Shown here piece after piece: positions 24,657 to 32,418 of a stretch of DNA of 32,418 nt (within the stretch, counting starts at the first letter, position 1; each line of letters opens with the position of its first letter). Both the position numbers and the translations under genes were made by a program. Under the pieces are notes generated by a model, which ran no database searches, had not been told where the DNA came from, and saw only the letters and a program-made list of their open reading frames with translations. The stretch comes from Acidobacteriota bacterium (GTDB lineage: Bacteria; Acidobacteriota; Terriglobia; Bryobacterales; Bryobacteraceae): positions 1 through 32,418 of the forward strand of contig JAFDVS010000080.1 in the NCBI GenBank assembly GCA_018268935.1, given 5' to 3'.

Positions 24657-26290
24657 GGCTTCGCTACCACCATCAATGGAATCTCCTTGCGGGCAATGAC
24701 CGCGCCTGGCTTACTTCCCGCGATCGCCCGCGCCACCAGGCGGATGGTGACGGGTTGTGGCGTCACTCCCGCGTCGTCCACAGCACTGAAGGCCACCACC
24801 GTCCGTTCGGTGCGGGCCTGATAACGCTCCCGTTTGCCGGTGCTGAGCGGCGCATCTTTGTCCGGTTCAAAATCGGCGCTCGCCAGTGCCTCCACACCTT
24901 TCGGCAAGCCTTCCACGGAGACAGCCAGTGCGCCGCGGAAATCTTCTTCGCGATCGAAAACGACACGAACCGTCTTCGCCTCGCCAGGGTACAGATTGAC
25001 GTGATCCTCCGTGATGCGCACCTGGCCGATGTGGGGAATCTGCGGACGCACCAGCACGCGGTACCGGAATTGCGGCCCCGCCAGATCCGCGGTGACTTCG
25101 CGCACTTCCACCGTGTAGTTGCCGGTATCGCGCAATGGCACCGTCAACTTCGGTTGCAGCGATTTCGTCAATGCTCCGGTGCAGGCCCCTCGGCCTGCCT
25201 GAACATTCGTGGCCACCTCTTCCCCTTTTTCGTTCAGTAGCCGAACGACGGGATTAAACAAAGGCGGCGCTGTTTCGGGAGTCTCGATTTCGATCGCAAT
25301 GTCCTGCGGCGCAGGCAGGTTGAACTTCGCCTGATGCGTTTCCCCGGGCTCGGCAATAGCGCCTTCCAACAGACCGGGCAACGAGAGATTCGAACGGTAG
25401 GTTTCGATGGCGGCGTGTTTCTTTGCCTCGCCCCGCGCGGCAATCTCCGTCATCCGCTCATGGGACAGGCGCCGCGTGTAGGACCGCTCTTCCCAATCAG
25501 AAGATGACGCCTCGCTGGGAGGCAGAACATCGCCGGGGCGCACCATCAACTGATAGCCGTAGTCCGGACCGCCTTGTCCGGAAAACGCTTCCACTCGGAG
25601 CAGGTATGTGCCGGCTTTTTTGAAGCGGTGGGCAAGCGCAGCGTCCGTATTGCGCCCAATGACCCACAGCGGTTCATCGTTGAAGGCGATACGATTCCAG
25701 CGCTTTTCTTCGAACCAACTGGAGCCGGGTTCGTACAGGGTCAACGACGGGTCGAAGCCGCGCGCATTGCCTCCCGGCGCGCCAGGGGCGGGCAGTCCCG
25801 ACCCGGCAGTGAACGTCAGCGTGTCTCCCGCATTGGCCTGGAAGGCGTAGTAATCGGATTCGCCACGCTCGGCAATCCTGCCGTTGAAGGCAACGGGCAG
25901 GGAGGAAATAGCGATTGCGGTCTCTGGCGTCTCATGGGTCCCCGCCGGCTCCTCGATTAATGTGAGATCGGTGACCTGCAGAGTGAGTGCGTTCGACACG
26001 CCGTTAGCCGTGATCAGACGCAGGGCATAGGGGCCTGGTTTCGCGTCTGCTGCAACGGTGATTCGGAGTTTTACCACGTCAATGGATTTGTCTTTGGAGA
26101 CACCTTCCACGGCGAATGTGAGCGGCGCCCCAGGAGCGTGAACTCCGGTGCACTTTGCGATTGCATTTCCGCGGATGGAGGCGGCGAACGTGGAGCCTGT
26201 TTTGCCGGTGGTGGGATAGACAGAAATAAGGCGCGGGTCGGGCGGAGCGCCCGCCAGCGTGGCGGCAGTAAGGAGGAGAGCCCAGTGCAT
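24653..26290 (-). CDS. Exported multi-domain beta-sandwich protein with PPC-like domains
   Basis: The 545-residue product has a signal peptide (about 1-15), an Ig/IPT-like N-terminal domain (about 20-107; VYPTTGKTGSTFAASIRG), then two segments resembling the bacterial pre-peptidase C-terminal (PPC) fold. The first, about 113-250, contains FNGRIAERGESDYYAFQANAG and GTYLLRVEAFSG; the second, about 308-425, contains GNYTVEVREV. A further beta-rich domain lies at the C-terminus. No catalytic motif is visible. PPC-domain proteins of this kind commonly precede DUF1549/DUF1553-DUF1501 pairs. The TGA overlaps the next ATG. Only 33 bases separate it from the DUF1080 gene upstream, so a four-gene transcript is possible. 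The ribosome site at 26290 is weak. Confidence 0.85.
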   Translation of the reverse strand: MHWALLLTAATLAGAPPDPRLISVYPTTGKTGSTFAASIRGNAIAKCTGVHAPGAPLTFAVEGVSKDKSIDVVKLRITVAADAKPGPYALRLITANGVSNALTLQVTDLTLIEEPAGTHETPETAIAISSLPVAFNGRIAERGESDYYAFQANAGDTLTFTAGSGLPAPGAPGGNARGFDPSLTLYEPGSSWFEEKRWNRIAFNDEPLWVIGRNTDAALAHRFKKAGTYLLRVEAFSGQGGPDYGYQLMVRPGDVLPPSEASSSDWEERSYTRRLSHERMTEIAARGEAKKHAAIETYRSNLSLPGLLEGAIAEPGETHQAKFNLPAPQDIAIEIETPETAPPLFNPVVRLLNEKGEEVATNVQAGRGACTGALTKSLQPKLTVPLRDTGNYTVEVREVTADLAGPQFRYRVLVRPQIPHIGQVRITEDHVNLYPGEAKTVRVVFDREEDFRGALAVSVEGLPKGVEALASADFEPDKDAPLSTGKRERYQARTERTVVAFSAVDDAGVTPQPVTIRLVARAIAGSKPGAVIARKEIPLMVVAKP

Positions 26291-26323
26291 TGCTCTGGGC
26301 TCATCCTATCATTATTGACTCGG

Positions 26324-26965
26324 TTACTTCAGGGCCTTGATTCGGATGTTCTTGTAGTGGATCGTGGACTTGGGGTCATGCCCCTGCAACGCGATGGTGC
26401 CGGAACTGAGAACACGGCCCGGCATGTTGTTCGCGCCCTTCCAATCGGCCGGCTGGGTCCATTCGGAAGTCTTCTTGCCATCAACGTAGATGGTGACGTG
26501 GTTGCCCTTCACCACAATGTGTTCCGTGAACCACTTGTTGTCGTCGGCAACCTTCTCTTTGTTATCGGCGACGGCATAAAGCCCGCCCGAGCGCCGCCAG
26601 TCTGTGTGCGAGTTGTTCACCTGCACCTCAAACCCCTTCGACGGCCAATTGTTCTCCTGGTATTCGGTGTGGAAATAGATCCCGCCGTTCGAACTCGGCA
26701 GAGTCATCACGTCCACTTTCAGTTCGAAGTCTTTCCAGCTATGGTTATTGACCTTGCCCGTGTAATAAAGGTGGCAACGGGGGCCGCTGGCGACGATGGC
26801 GCCGTCTTTGACGGAGAACGTGCCTTCGTTTTCTTTGGCTTTTGTCCAGCCATCGAGATCCTTGCCGTTAAAAAGGGCTTTGAAGCCTTTTTCCGGTTTG
26901 TCTTTGGGGAGCGCGGACGGTGCCAACAGCAACGACGCGGTCAATGCAGCGGTGAGGATTCGCAT
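26324..26965 (-). CDS. DUF1080 (3-keto-disaccharide hydrolase-type) exported protein
   Basis: The 213-residue product has a signal peptide (about 1-20) and a single DUF1080 domain, a concanavalin-like beta-sandwich. Typical segments are FKALFNGKDLDGWT near the start, NGGIYFHTEY in the middle, GGLYAVADN, HIVVKGNHVTIYVDGKK, and GTIALQGHDP before the last strand. Family members have been assigned to 3-keto-glucoside hydrolysis; whether this one is an enzyme or a binding module is not clear. It is the first minus-strand gene of the cluster and is divergent from the CAP protein gene across an 83-bp gap that must hold both promoters. I could not define those promoters convincingly, though GATAAT at 27025-27030 is a possible -10 for the plus strand. 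Confidence 0.9.
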   Translation of the reverse strand: MRILTAALTASLLLAPSALPKDKPEKGFKALFNGKDLDGWTKAKENEGTFSVKDGAIVASGPRCHLYYTGKVNNHSWKDFELKVDVMTLPSSNGGIYFHTEYQENNWPSKGFEVQVNNSHTDWRRSGGLYAVADNKEKVADDNKWFTEHIVVKGNHVTIYVDGKKTSEWTQPADWKGANNMPGRVLSSGTIALQGHDPKSTIHYKNIRIKALK

Positions 26966-27048
26966 ATCAGCTCTATTTTATTCCTTCCGGAGGAGCGGAT
27001 TTTCCCGCCCCTAAAGCACCGCGCGATAATTGGCGATACAGTGAGCAC

Positions 27049-30000
27049 ATGAAGTGGTGTACCTTTTTCCTCCCCGCCCTGCTTGGTGCGCAGTTGGTGG
27101 AGCTTGGGCCGGCTCCTAGGCTATTGCCGCCCCCCGGCCATAAGGCGGTGGAGCGCGCAGCCACCCAGGAGCGCGGCGCATGGTACGACACATCGAACCG
27201 CGAAACTGTTCGTCAAGCGTACTTGAATACGTTCACATCCGTGTCCAGCGGCTGGACAGGAGCCATTGCCGGGTGCGTCCCCGGAACCGTTTCCCTCACC
27301 TGGCGCAATAGCGCCGCGGCGCGCATCAATTGGTTCCGCTCCATGGCAGGCGTCCCCGACGGGGTCACCCTCAACGATACCTACAACACGAAAGACCAGC
27401 AGGGCGCGCTGATGATGAGCGCCAACAAGACTCTGAATCACACACCGCCCGCGGGCTGGACCTGTTACACCGCCGCTGGGGCTGAAGCGGCCAGCAATTC
27501 CAACCTCTGCAACTCCTACAACATTACGCCGGAGCCCGGCTGCGTTTCGCAATACATCAATGACCAGGGCGCGAACAACTACTTCGTTGGACATCGGCGC
27601 TGGATACTCCTTCCCCAAACCCAGCAAATGGGAACCGGAGATGTCGATCAGACCGGCAGCTACCCTGGCGGCTACCCCTATTCCAACGCCCTCTGGGTCT
27701 TCGATGGCCACACCTTCGATCCCCGCCCCGCCACTCGCGATGGATATGTGGCCTGGCCGCCGAAGGGCTATGTCCCCTATCAGAAGGTGTTCGCGCGGTG
27801 GTCGTTCAGCTATCCCGGTGCGAATTTTTCCGGCGCCACGGTGACGATGAACGGGTCATCTTCTGGCGTGACAAAAGAAACCACCAACAACGACGCCGGC
27901 TATGGCGAAAACACGCTGGTGTGGACATGGACAGGCACACCCTCCGGCGCACCGGCTAGCGACACAACGATTACCGTGACCATCAGCGGCATCACGGGCA
28001 TGCCGCAATCGTCCTACACGTACCAGGTGATCGTCTTCGATCCGTCCACCAGCGGCGGCGGTGGGACAACGGCTGTCACCGTAACCACGAACCCCGTGGG
28101 CCGATCCTTCACCGTCGACAGCGTGACCTATTCCTCAGCGCAGGTCTTCAACTGGACCCCCGGCAGCCAGCACACCATCGCCACTACCGACCCGCAGACC
28201 GTAGGGACCACGCGTTACAGGTACTCCAACTGGAGCGACAGCGGAGCCATCTCACACACCGTGACAACGCCTGCTTCCGCTACAACCTACACAGCCAATT
28301 TCACGACACAGTATTTGTTAACCACGGCCGTCTCTCCGGGTGGCGCCGGTACAATTACCGCAAACCCGAGTTCCGCCGACGGCTTCTACAATTCAGGAAC
28401 CAGCGTGCAACTGACGGCGTCAGCCGCGCAGTTCCAGAACTGGTCCGGCGATCTGAGCGGGAGTACCAATCCGCAGAACGTCGTCATGAACGGCCCGCGT
28501 TCCGTGACTGCAAATTATTCCGGCAGCACGATAAGTATCACGGTAGCGACGAATCCCGTGGGCCGCTCATTCACCGTAGACGGCAACACGTATTCCTCGA
28601 CGCAGGTGTTCAATTGGACCCAAGGCAGCCAGCACACCATCGCCACCACCGACCCGCAGACAGTGGGGACTACGCGTTACCGTTTCTCCACCTGGAGCGA
28701 CGCCGGCGCGATGTCGCACACGGTCACTACTCCTGCTTCCCCCACCACCTACACGGCGAACTTCACCACACAGTATCTGCTGACCACCACCGTATCGCCA
28801 GGAGGTTCCGGAACAATCACGGCGAACCCTAGTTCCGCTGACGGCTTCTACGATTCAGGCGCGACCGTGCAGTTGACGGCAACGGCCACGCAGTTCGTCA
28901 ATTGGTCCGGCGATCTGTCGGGTTCCACAAATCCACAGAACGTCACCATGAACGGGCCGCGATCCGTCACCGCCAATTACAACGCCGGCATCAGCATTAC
29001 GGTGAACACGAATCCATCGGGGCGCTCGTTCACGGTGGATGGAACCACTTACTCCTCACCGCAGGTATTCAGTTGGACCCAGGGCAGCCAGCACACGATT
29101 GCCACCACCACTCCTCAAACAGTAGGCGCCACTCGCTACGTGTTCAGCGGCTGGAGCGATGCAGGCGCAATTTCACACTCGGTGACCACGCCGGCCTCCT
29201 CCACCACCTATACGGCGAATTTCACCACGCAGTATCAACTAACCACTAATGTGGCGCCGGTGGGCGCGGGCACCGTCACCGCAAATCCCACCTCCGCGGA
29301 TGGATTCTACAATTCCGGCGTCTCCGTGCAGTTGACGGCATCGGCAGCGCAATTCGCCAACTGGTCCGGCGATCTCACCGGGACAACGAATCCACAGAAC
29401 GTGGTGATGAGCAGCGCGCGCTCCGTTACGGCAAACTTCACGTCGACAAACGCGATCACGGTGACTACCAGTCCTGCCGGCCGCTCCATCGTTGTAGACG
29501 GCAACACCTACACCGCTCCGCAAGTCTTCAATTGGGCGCAGGGAACCCAGCACACCATCGCCACAACGACTCCGCAGACCGTGGGCACGACGCGCTTCGT
29601 ATTCGCCAGTTGGAGCGATGCCGGGGCGATTTCGCACACCGTAACCGCGCCCGCCACGGCAACCACCTACACCGCGAATTTCACTACCCAATTCCTGCTC
29701 ACGGCCTCCGTTTCACCGGGTGGCGCGGGAACGATTACGGCGAATCCGAACCCCGGCGATGGCTTCTACAACGCGGGCACTTCTGTGCAATTGACCGCCT
29801 CAGCCGCGCAGTTCCTCAACTGGTCCGGCGATCTCACCGGCACGGCGAACCCGCAGAGTATCGTCATGAACGCCGCCCGCACGGTCACCGCCAACTACAC
29901 TAGCGGCCAAGCCTGCACGTTCACCACGCCGCAATCCACCTACAACGTGCCGGCCACCTTCTTTGCCGGATCCATCGCGGTGACAGCAAACTGCGCCTTC

Positions 30001-31335
30001 ACGCCAACGCCGCAGCAGAACTGGATTCACGTCCTTTCCGGAGCAAGCGAAACACCTCTGCGCTACACGGTCGATCGCAACACCGGCGCCTCGCGCGTGG
30101 GCGCGATCACCATTGGCACATCCCAGGTGACCATTGTCCAGGATGCGGCCCCAGGAACCTCATCCCCGCTGCGCTTCGTCTCACTGGAGCCCTGCCGCCT
30201 GATGGAAACCCGGCCGGAATACAACTACCAGGGCCGCACCGGTTCGTTCGGGCCGCCCTTCCTGCAGGCGGGCGAGACACGTACCCTGATTCCCTCGCAA
30301 TCGAACGTCTGCACCGTGCCCGCCGATGCGAAAGCCTACGTCTTGAACGTAACCCTGGTGCCGCGCGGCGGAGTGGATTTCATCACCGTGTGGCCCGCGG
30401 GCCAATCGCAGCCGAACTTCTGGACCGTACGCTCGCCCGATGCGCAGATCGTCGCCAACGCGGCCATTGTGGCCGCCGGAACTGGCGGCGGCATCCAGGT
30501 CTACTCCTCGAACACCGCCGATCTGATCATCGACATTGCCGGTTACTTCACCGATTCGACGGCCTCGAACTTGGTGTTCTATCCGCTCACGCCGTGCCGT
30601 GTGATCGACACACGCATCGACTACCGCCAGCCGGCCGGCCCCTTTGGCCCGCCGTCCATGAACGCCAATACAAAGCGCACCTTCCAGTTCCCCGCGGGTC
30701 CGTATTGCAACATCCCGACCACCGCGCGCGCGTTCTCTGTATCGCTGACCGCGGTGCCGAAGGGCGCGCTGCAGTTCATGACCATCTGGCCCGCCGGTGG
30801 GCCACAGCCCAACGTCTCGAGCATCAACTCGCCGTCGGGGCGCATTCTCGCCAACTCCGTGATTGTCCCGGCCAGCGCCAACGGCAGCATCGATGTCTAC
30901 GCGTACAACGACACCGATTTCCTCATCGATATCAACGGCTACTTCGCACCGGATGACGGCCAGAACGGGATGTACTTCTTCACCGCTCCGCAGTGCCGTG
31001 TCAGCGACACCACGGCTGCCGATGGGCCCGCCTATCCGAACGATTCCACGCGCACGATCGGCGTGGCTACGTCGGACCGCTGCCTCGGCCTTCCCACCAA
31101 CGCCAAGGCATTCGCAATGAACTTCACCGCAATCCCCGGCGGTTCGCCGATGCCGTTCCTCACCGCGTATCCCACCGGGCAATCGCAACCCAATGCCTCG
31201 GTGTTGAACGCCTTCGAAGGGCAGATCGTCACCAATTCGGCCATCATCCCGTCGGGCCCCAACGGGCAGGTGAACGTCTACGCCTACCGCGCCACCAACG
31301 TCGTGGTCGAACTCAGCGGGTACTTCGGGCGCTGA
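27049..31335 (+). CDS. Giant secreted CAP-domain protein with four internal repeats, BACON-like domain and trimodular tail
   Basis: The 1428-residue product has a short signal peptide (about 1-14) and a CAP/SCP-like domain (about 70-230). CAP-type features are ARINWFRSMAG, LNHTPPAGWTCY and NNYFVGHRRWIL, whose histidines are the usual CAP cavity residues. A short beta-domain follows, ending in a GGGG linker (about 338). Four repeats of ~153 residues come next (343-952), each pairing a GRSFTVDG...ATTYTANF half with an InlB-B/Bacterial-repeat-like half (SPGGAGTITANP...NWSGDL...VTANY). A BACON-like domain (about 954-1036) and the three-module tail (1040-1428; C1049, C1183, C1316) complete it. It is probably an extended surface or secreted adhesin-like protein. 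The ATG at 27049 has no strong ribosome site. The stop lies five bases from the convergent permease stop. Confidence 0.9.
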   Translation: MKWCTFFLPALLGAQLVELGPAPRLLPPPGHKAVERAATQERGAWYDTSNRETVRQAYLNTFTSVSSGWTGAIAGCVPGTVSLTWRNSAAARINWFRSMAGVPDGVTLNDTYNTKDQQGALMMSANKTLNHTPPAGWTCYTAAGAEAASNSNLCNSYNITPEPGCVSQYINDQGANNYFVGHRRWILLPQTQQMGTGDVDQTGSYPGGYPYSNALWVFDGHTFDPRPATRDGYVAWPPKGYVPYQKVFARWSFSYPGANFSGATVTMNGSSSGVTKETTNNDAGYGENTLVWTWTGTPSGAPASDTTITVTISGITGMPQSSYTYQVIVFDPSTSGGGGTTAVTVTTNPVGRSFTVDSVTYSSAQVFNWTPGSQHTIATTDPQTVGTTRYRYSNWSDSGAISHTVTTPASATTYTANFTTQYLLTTAVSPGGAGTITANPSSADGFYNSGTSVQLTASAAQFQNWSGDLSGSTNPQNVVMNGPRSVTANYSGSTISITVATNPVGRSFTVDGNTYSSTQVFNWTQGSQHTIATTDPQTVGTTRYRFSTWSDAGAMSHTVTTPASPTTYTANFTTQYLLTTTVSPGGSGTITANPSSADGFYDSGATVQLTATATQFVNWSGDLSGSTNPQNVTMNGPRSVTANYNAGISITVNTNPSGRSFTVDGTTYSSPQVFSWTQGSQHTIATTTPQTVGATRYVFSGWSDAGAISHSVTTPASSTTYTANFTTQYQLTTNVAPVGAGTVTANPTSADGFYNSGVSVQLTASAAQFANWSGDLTGTTNPQNVVMSSARSVTANFTSTNAITVTTSPAGRSIVVDGNTYTAPQVFNWAQGTQHTIATTTPQTVGTTRFVFASWSDAGAISHTVTAPATATTYTANFTTQFLLTASVSPGGAGTITANPNPGDGFYNAGTSVQLTASAAQFLNWSGDLTGTANPQSIVMNAARTVTANYTSGQACTFTTPQSTYNVPATFFAGSIAVTANCAFTPTPQQNWIHVLSGASETPLRYTVDRNTGASRVGAITIGTSQVTIVQDAAPGTSSPLRFVSLEPCRLMETRPEYNYQGRTGSFGPPFLQAGETRTLIPSQSNVCTVPADAKAYVLNVTLVPRGGVDFITVWPAGQSQPNFWTVRSPDAQIVANAAIVAAGTGGGIQVYSSNTADLIIDIAGYFTDSTASNLVFYPLTPCRVIDTRIDYRQPAGPFGPPSMNANTKRTFQFPAGPYCNIPTTARAFSVSLTAVPKGALQFMTIWPAGGPQPNVSSINSPSGRILANSVIVPASANGSIDVYAYNDTDFLIDINGYFAPDDGQNGMYFFTAPQCRVSDTTAADGPAYPNDSTRTIGVATSDRCLGLPTNAKAFAMNFTAIPGGSPMPFLTAYPTGQSQPNASVLNAFEGQIVTNSAIIPSGPNGQVNVYAYRATNVVVELSGYFGR
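28075..28536 (+). repeat. Internal repeat 1 of the CAP protein (154 codons)
   Basis: The unit starts at VTVTTNPVGRSFTVD. It holds an N-terminal half ending TTYTANFTTQY and a C-terminal half with the NWSGDLSGSTNPQNVVM core. Confidence 0.9.
28537..28995 (+). repeat. Internal repeat 2 of the CAP protein (153 codons)
   Basis: The unit starts at ITVATNPVGRSFTVDG. It looks closest to repeat 1 at DNA level, with many differences at third codon positions. Confidence 0.9.
28996..29454 (+). repeat. Internal repeat 3 of the CAP protein (153 codons)
   Basis: The unit starts at ITVNTNPSGRSFTVDG. It has the same two-half structure as the other units. Confidence 0.9.
29455..29904 (+). repeat. Internal repeat 4 of the CAP protein (150 codons)
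   Basis: The unit starts at ITVTTSPAGRSIVVDG. It looks the most divergent at protein level and leads into the BACON-like domain. Confidence 0.9.
30166..31335 (+). repeat. Trimodular C-terminal tail, copy 2 (three tandem modules)
   Basis: Residues 1040-1428, with periods of 134 and 133 residues and a shorter final unit. It starts PLRFVSLEPCR (copy 1: PLRFVSMTPCR) and ends SGYFGR followed by the stop, exactly as copy 1 at 18623-19810. Confidence 0.88.
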
Positions 31336-31340
31336 CCGCG

Positions 31341-32418
31341 CTACCCCGCGCCGAGCCAGGCAAAACGAAGCAGAAAGATCGCCGTCAGCAGGTACACCAG
31401 CCAGTTGATCTCGCGGCGCCGTCCGCTGCACGCGTTGATCACGGTGTAGCTCACGAAGCCGAATGCGAGCCCATTGGCGATGCTGAACGTCAGTGGAATC
31501 GTGAGAATCGTCAGGAACGCCGGAATCGCCGTGCGCGGCTCCTGCCACGAAATCTCGCGCGTGTGCGAAACCATCAGTGAGCCCACCAGAATCAGCGCCG
31601 GCGCGGTAGCCGCCGCCGGGATCACCCCGAAGAACGGAGCCAGCAGCGCGGCGATCAGGAACAGAATGCCCGTGACAATAGCCGGGATTCCCGTACGGCC
31701 TCCGCTCGCCACCCCCGCCGCGCTTTCGATGTAACTAACCACGGTCGATGTGCCCATGAGCGCGCCGAACATCGTCGCCAGCGAATCGGTGAACAGAATG
31801 CGCTGGATGCGCGGGATCCGGTGCGCCGCATCGAACACACCTGCCTTCGTCCCCACGCCCACCAGCGTCCCGATGTTGTCAAACAGATCGACGAACAGAA
31901 AAGCGAAGATGATTTCGGCAAAGCCGATCCGCAGCGCGCCCGCGATATCGAGATGCATCGCGGTCTGCGCAATGGCGGTAACGTCCTGTGAGGCAGGCGT
32001 CCATTTCGAAACCCCGGTAACCATCGCCGCCACCGTGGCGCCGGCGATGCCCAGCAGAATCGCCGCCCTCACACGCCAAGCAATCAGCACCGCCATCAGC
32101 AGCAACGAACAGAGAGCCAGTGCCGTGGATGGCGTGCGCAGATTGCCCATCGTGACCAATGTCGCCGGATGCGCAGCGATCAGCCCGGCGTTCTTCAGCC
32201 CAATGAAGGCGATAAACAGTCCGATGCCCGCGGCCACTGCGGCATACAACTCCGTCGGAATCGCGCTCACGATCAACTGGCGCAGCCCCGTGACCGTGAG
32301 AATCAGAAAGGCAACACCGGAAAGAAACACCGCGCCCAGCGCAGTCTCCCACCCGATTCCCATACCTTTCACCACAGCGTAAGTGAAGTAAGCGTTCAGC
32401 CCCATGCCGGGCGCAAGC
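31341..32418 (-). CDS. NCS2-family purine permease, AzgA-like, N-terminus cut by window edge
   Basis: The frame runs off the right edge; 358 residues are visible, beginning LAPGMGLNAYF, which is an internal motif of the family and not the start. About 70-90 N-terminal residues are probably missing. The protein is polytopic with AzgA-type signatures: FVDLFDNIGTLVGVGTKAG, TSTVVSYIESAAGVASGGRTG and the C-terminal helices. This subfamily moves hypoxanthine, adenine or guanine by proton symport across the inner membrane; exact specificity is inferred from family. The stop (TAG at 31341-31343) faces the CAP gene stop with a 5-bp gap. Confidence 0.93.
   Translation of the reverse strand, partial: LAPGMGLNAYFTYAVVKGMGIGWETALGAVFLSGVAFLILTVTGLRQLIVSAIPTELYAAVAAGIGLFIAFIGLKNAGLIAAHPATLVTMGNLRTPSTALALCSLLLMAVLIAWRVRAAILLGIAGATVAAMVTGVSKWTPASQDVTAIAQTAMHLDIAGALRIGFAEIIFAFLFVDLFDNIGTLVGVGTKAGVFDAAHRIPRIQRILFTDSLATMFGALMGTSTVVSYIESAAGVASGGRTGIPAIVTGILFLIAALLAPFFGVIPAAATAPALILVGSLMVSHTREISWQEPRTAIPAFLTILTIPLTFSIANGLAFGFVSYTVINACSGRRREINWLVYLLTAIFLLRFAWLGAG

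Noticed and set aside
28075..29904. Tandem repeats considered as a CRISPR-like or satellite array
   Set aside because: The units are ~459 bp, in frame, and differ mainly at synonymous positions; they are protein repeats.
30181..31548. 455-codon open frame opposite the CAP tail
   Set aside because: It mirrors the repeat structure of the sense gene and crosses into the permease gene; there is no independent support.

Overview
The window looks like chromosome from a high-GC Acidobacteriota of the Solibacter/Bryobacter type. The evidence is the mix of families: a serine hydrolase ending in a Solibacter-type C-terminal domain (TIGR03437-like), an Oar-like TonB-dependent receptor with an N-terminal carboxypeptidase-regulatory domain, a DUF1549/DUF1553 plus DUF1501 operon, a DUF1080 protein, a PD40 propeller fragment and large secreted proteins with BACON domains. 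I see no rRNA, tRNA, CRISPR array, transposase or phage gene. No stretch longer than 300 bases lacks a gene.

Layout. 1-475 is the 3' end of a PD40 beta-propeller gene, lower in GC than the rest. A perfect 11-bp inverted repeat separates it from a convergent HpcH/HpaI-type aldolase (560-1405, minus). 1547-4014 (plus) is a two-gene unit: a cNMP/CBS/DUF294 signalling protein whose nucleotidyltransferase site is degenerate, overlapping a DnaQ-like exonuclease. 4011-7310 (minus) is the Oar-like receptor. 7403-9250 (plus) is the secreted serine hydrolase. 9218-15876 (minus) runs citrate synthase, DUF58, BatA-like protein, then a double-VWA membrane protein; the last three overlap and no MoxR gene is present. 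16050-17291 (minus) is an NHL-type propeller, divergent from a HupE/UreJ-like membrane protein (17338-18645, plus).

18623-20674 (minus) and 27049-31335 (plus) are two secreted proteins that share a BACON domain and the same three-module C-terminal tail of about 390 residues. Between them lies a minus-strand cluster read from 26965 to 20855: DUF1080, a PPC-type protein, a DUF1549/DUF1553 protein with haem-like CxxCH motifs, and a Tat-exported DUF1501 protein. The window ends in an AzgA-like NCS2 purine permease cut by the right edge.

The content is mostly cell-envelope and secreted. The most unusual element is the trimodular tail on two otherwise different exported proteins flanking the DUF1501 cluster. 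A second theme is regulatory domains that keep the fold but have lost key residues (the DUF294 nucleotidyltransferase and the BatA VWA domain). A third is very tight tail-to-tail packing: three convergent pairs overlap and a fourth is 5 bp apart.
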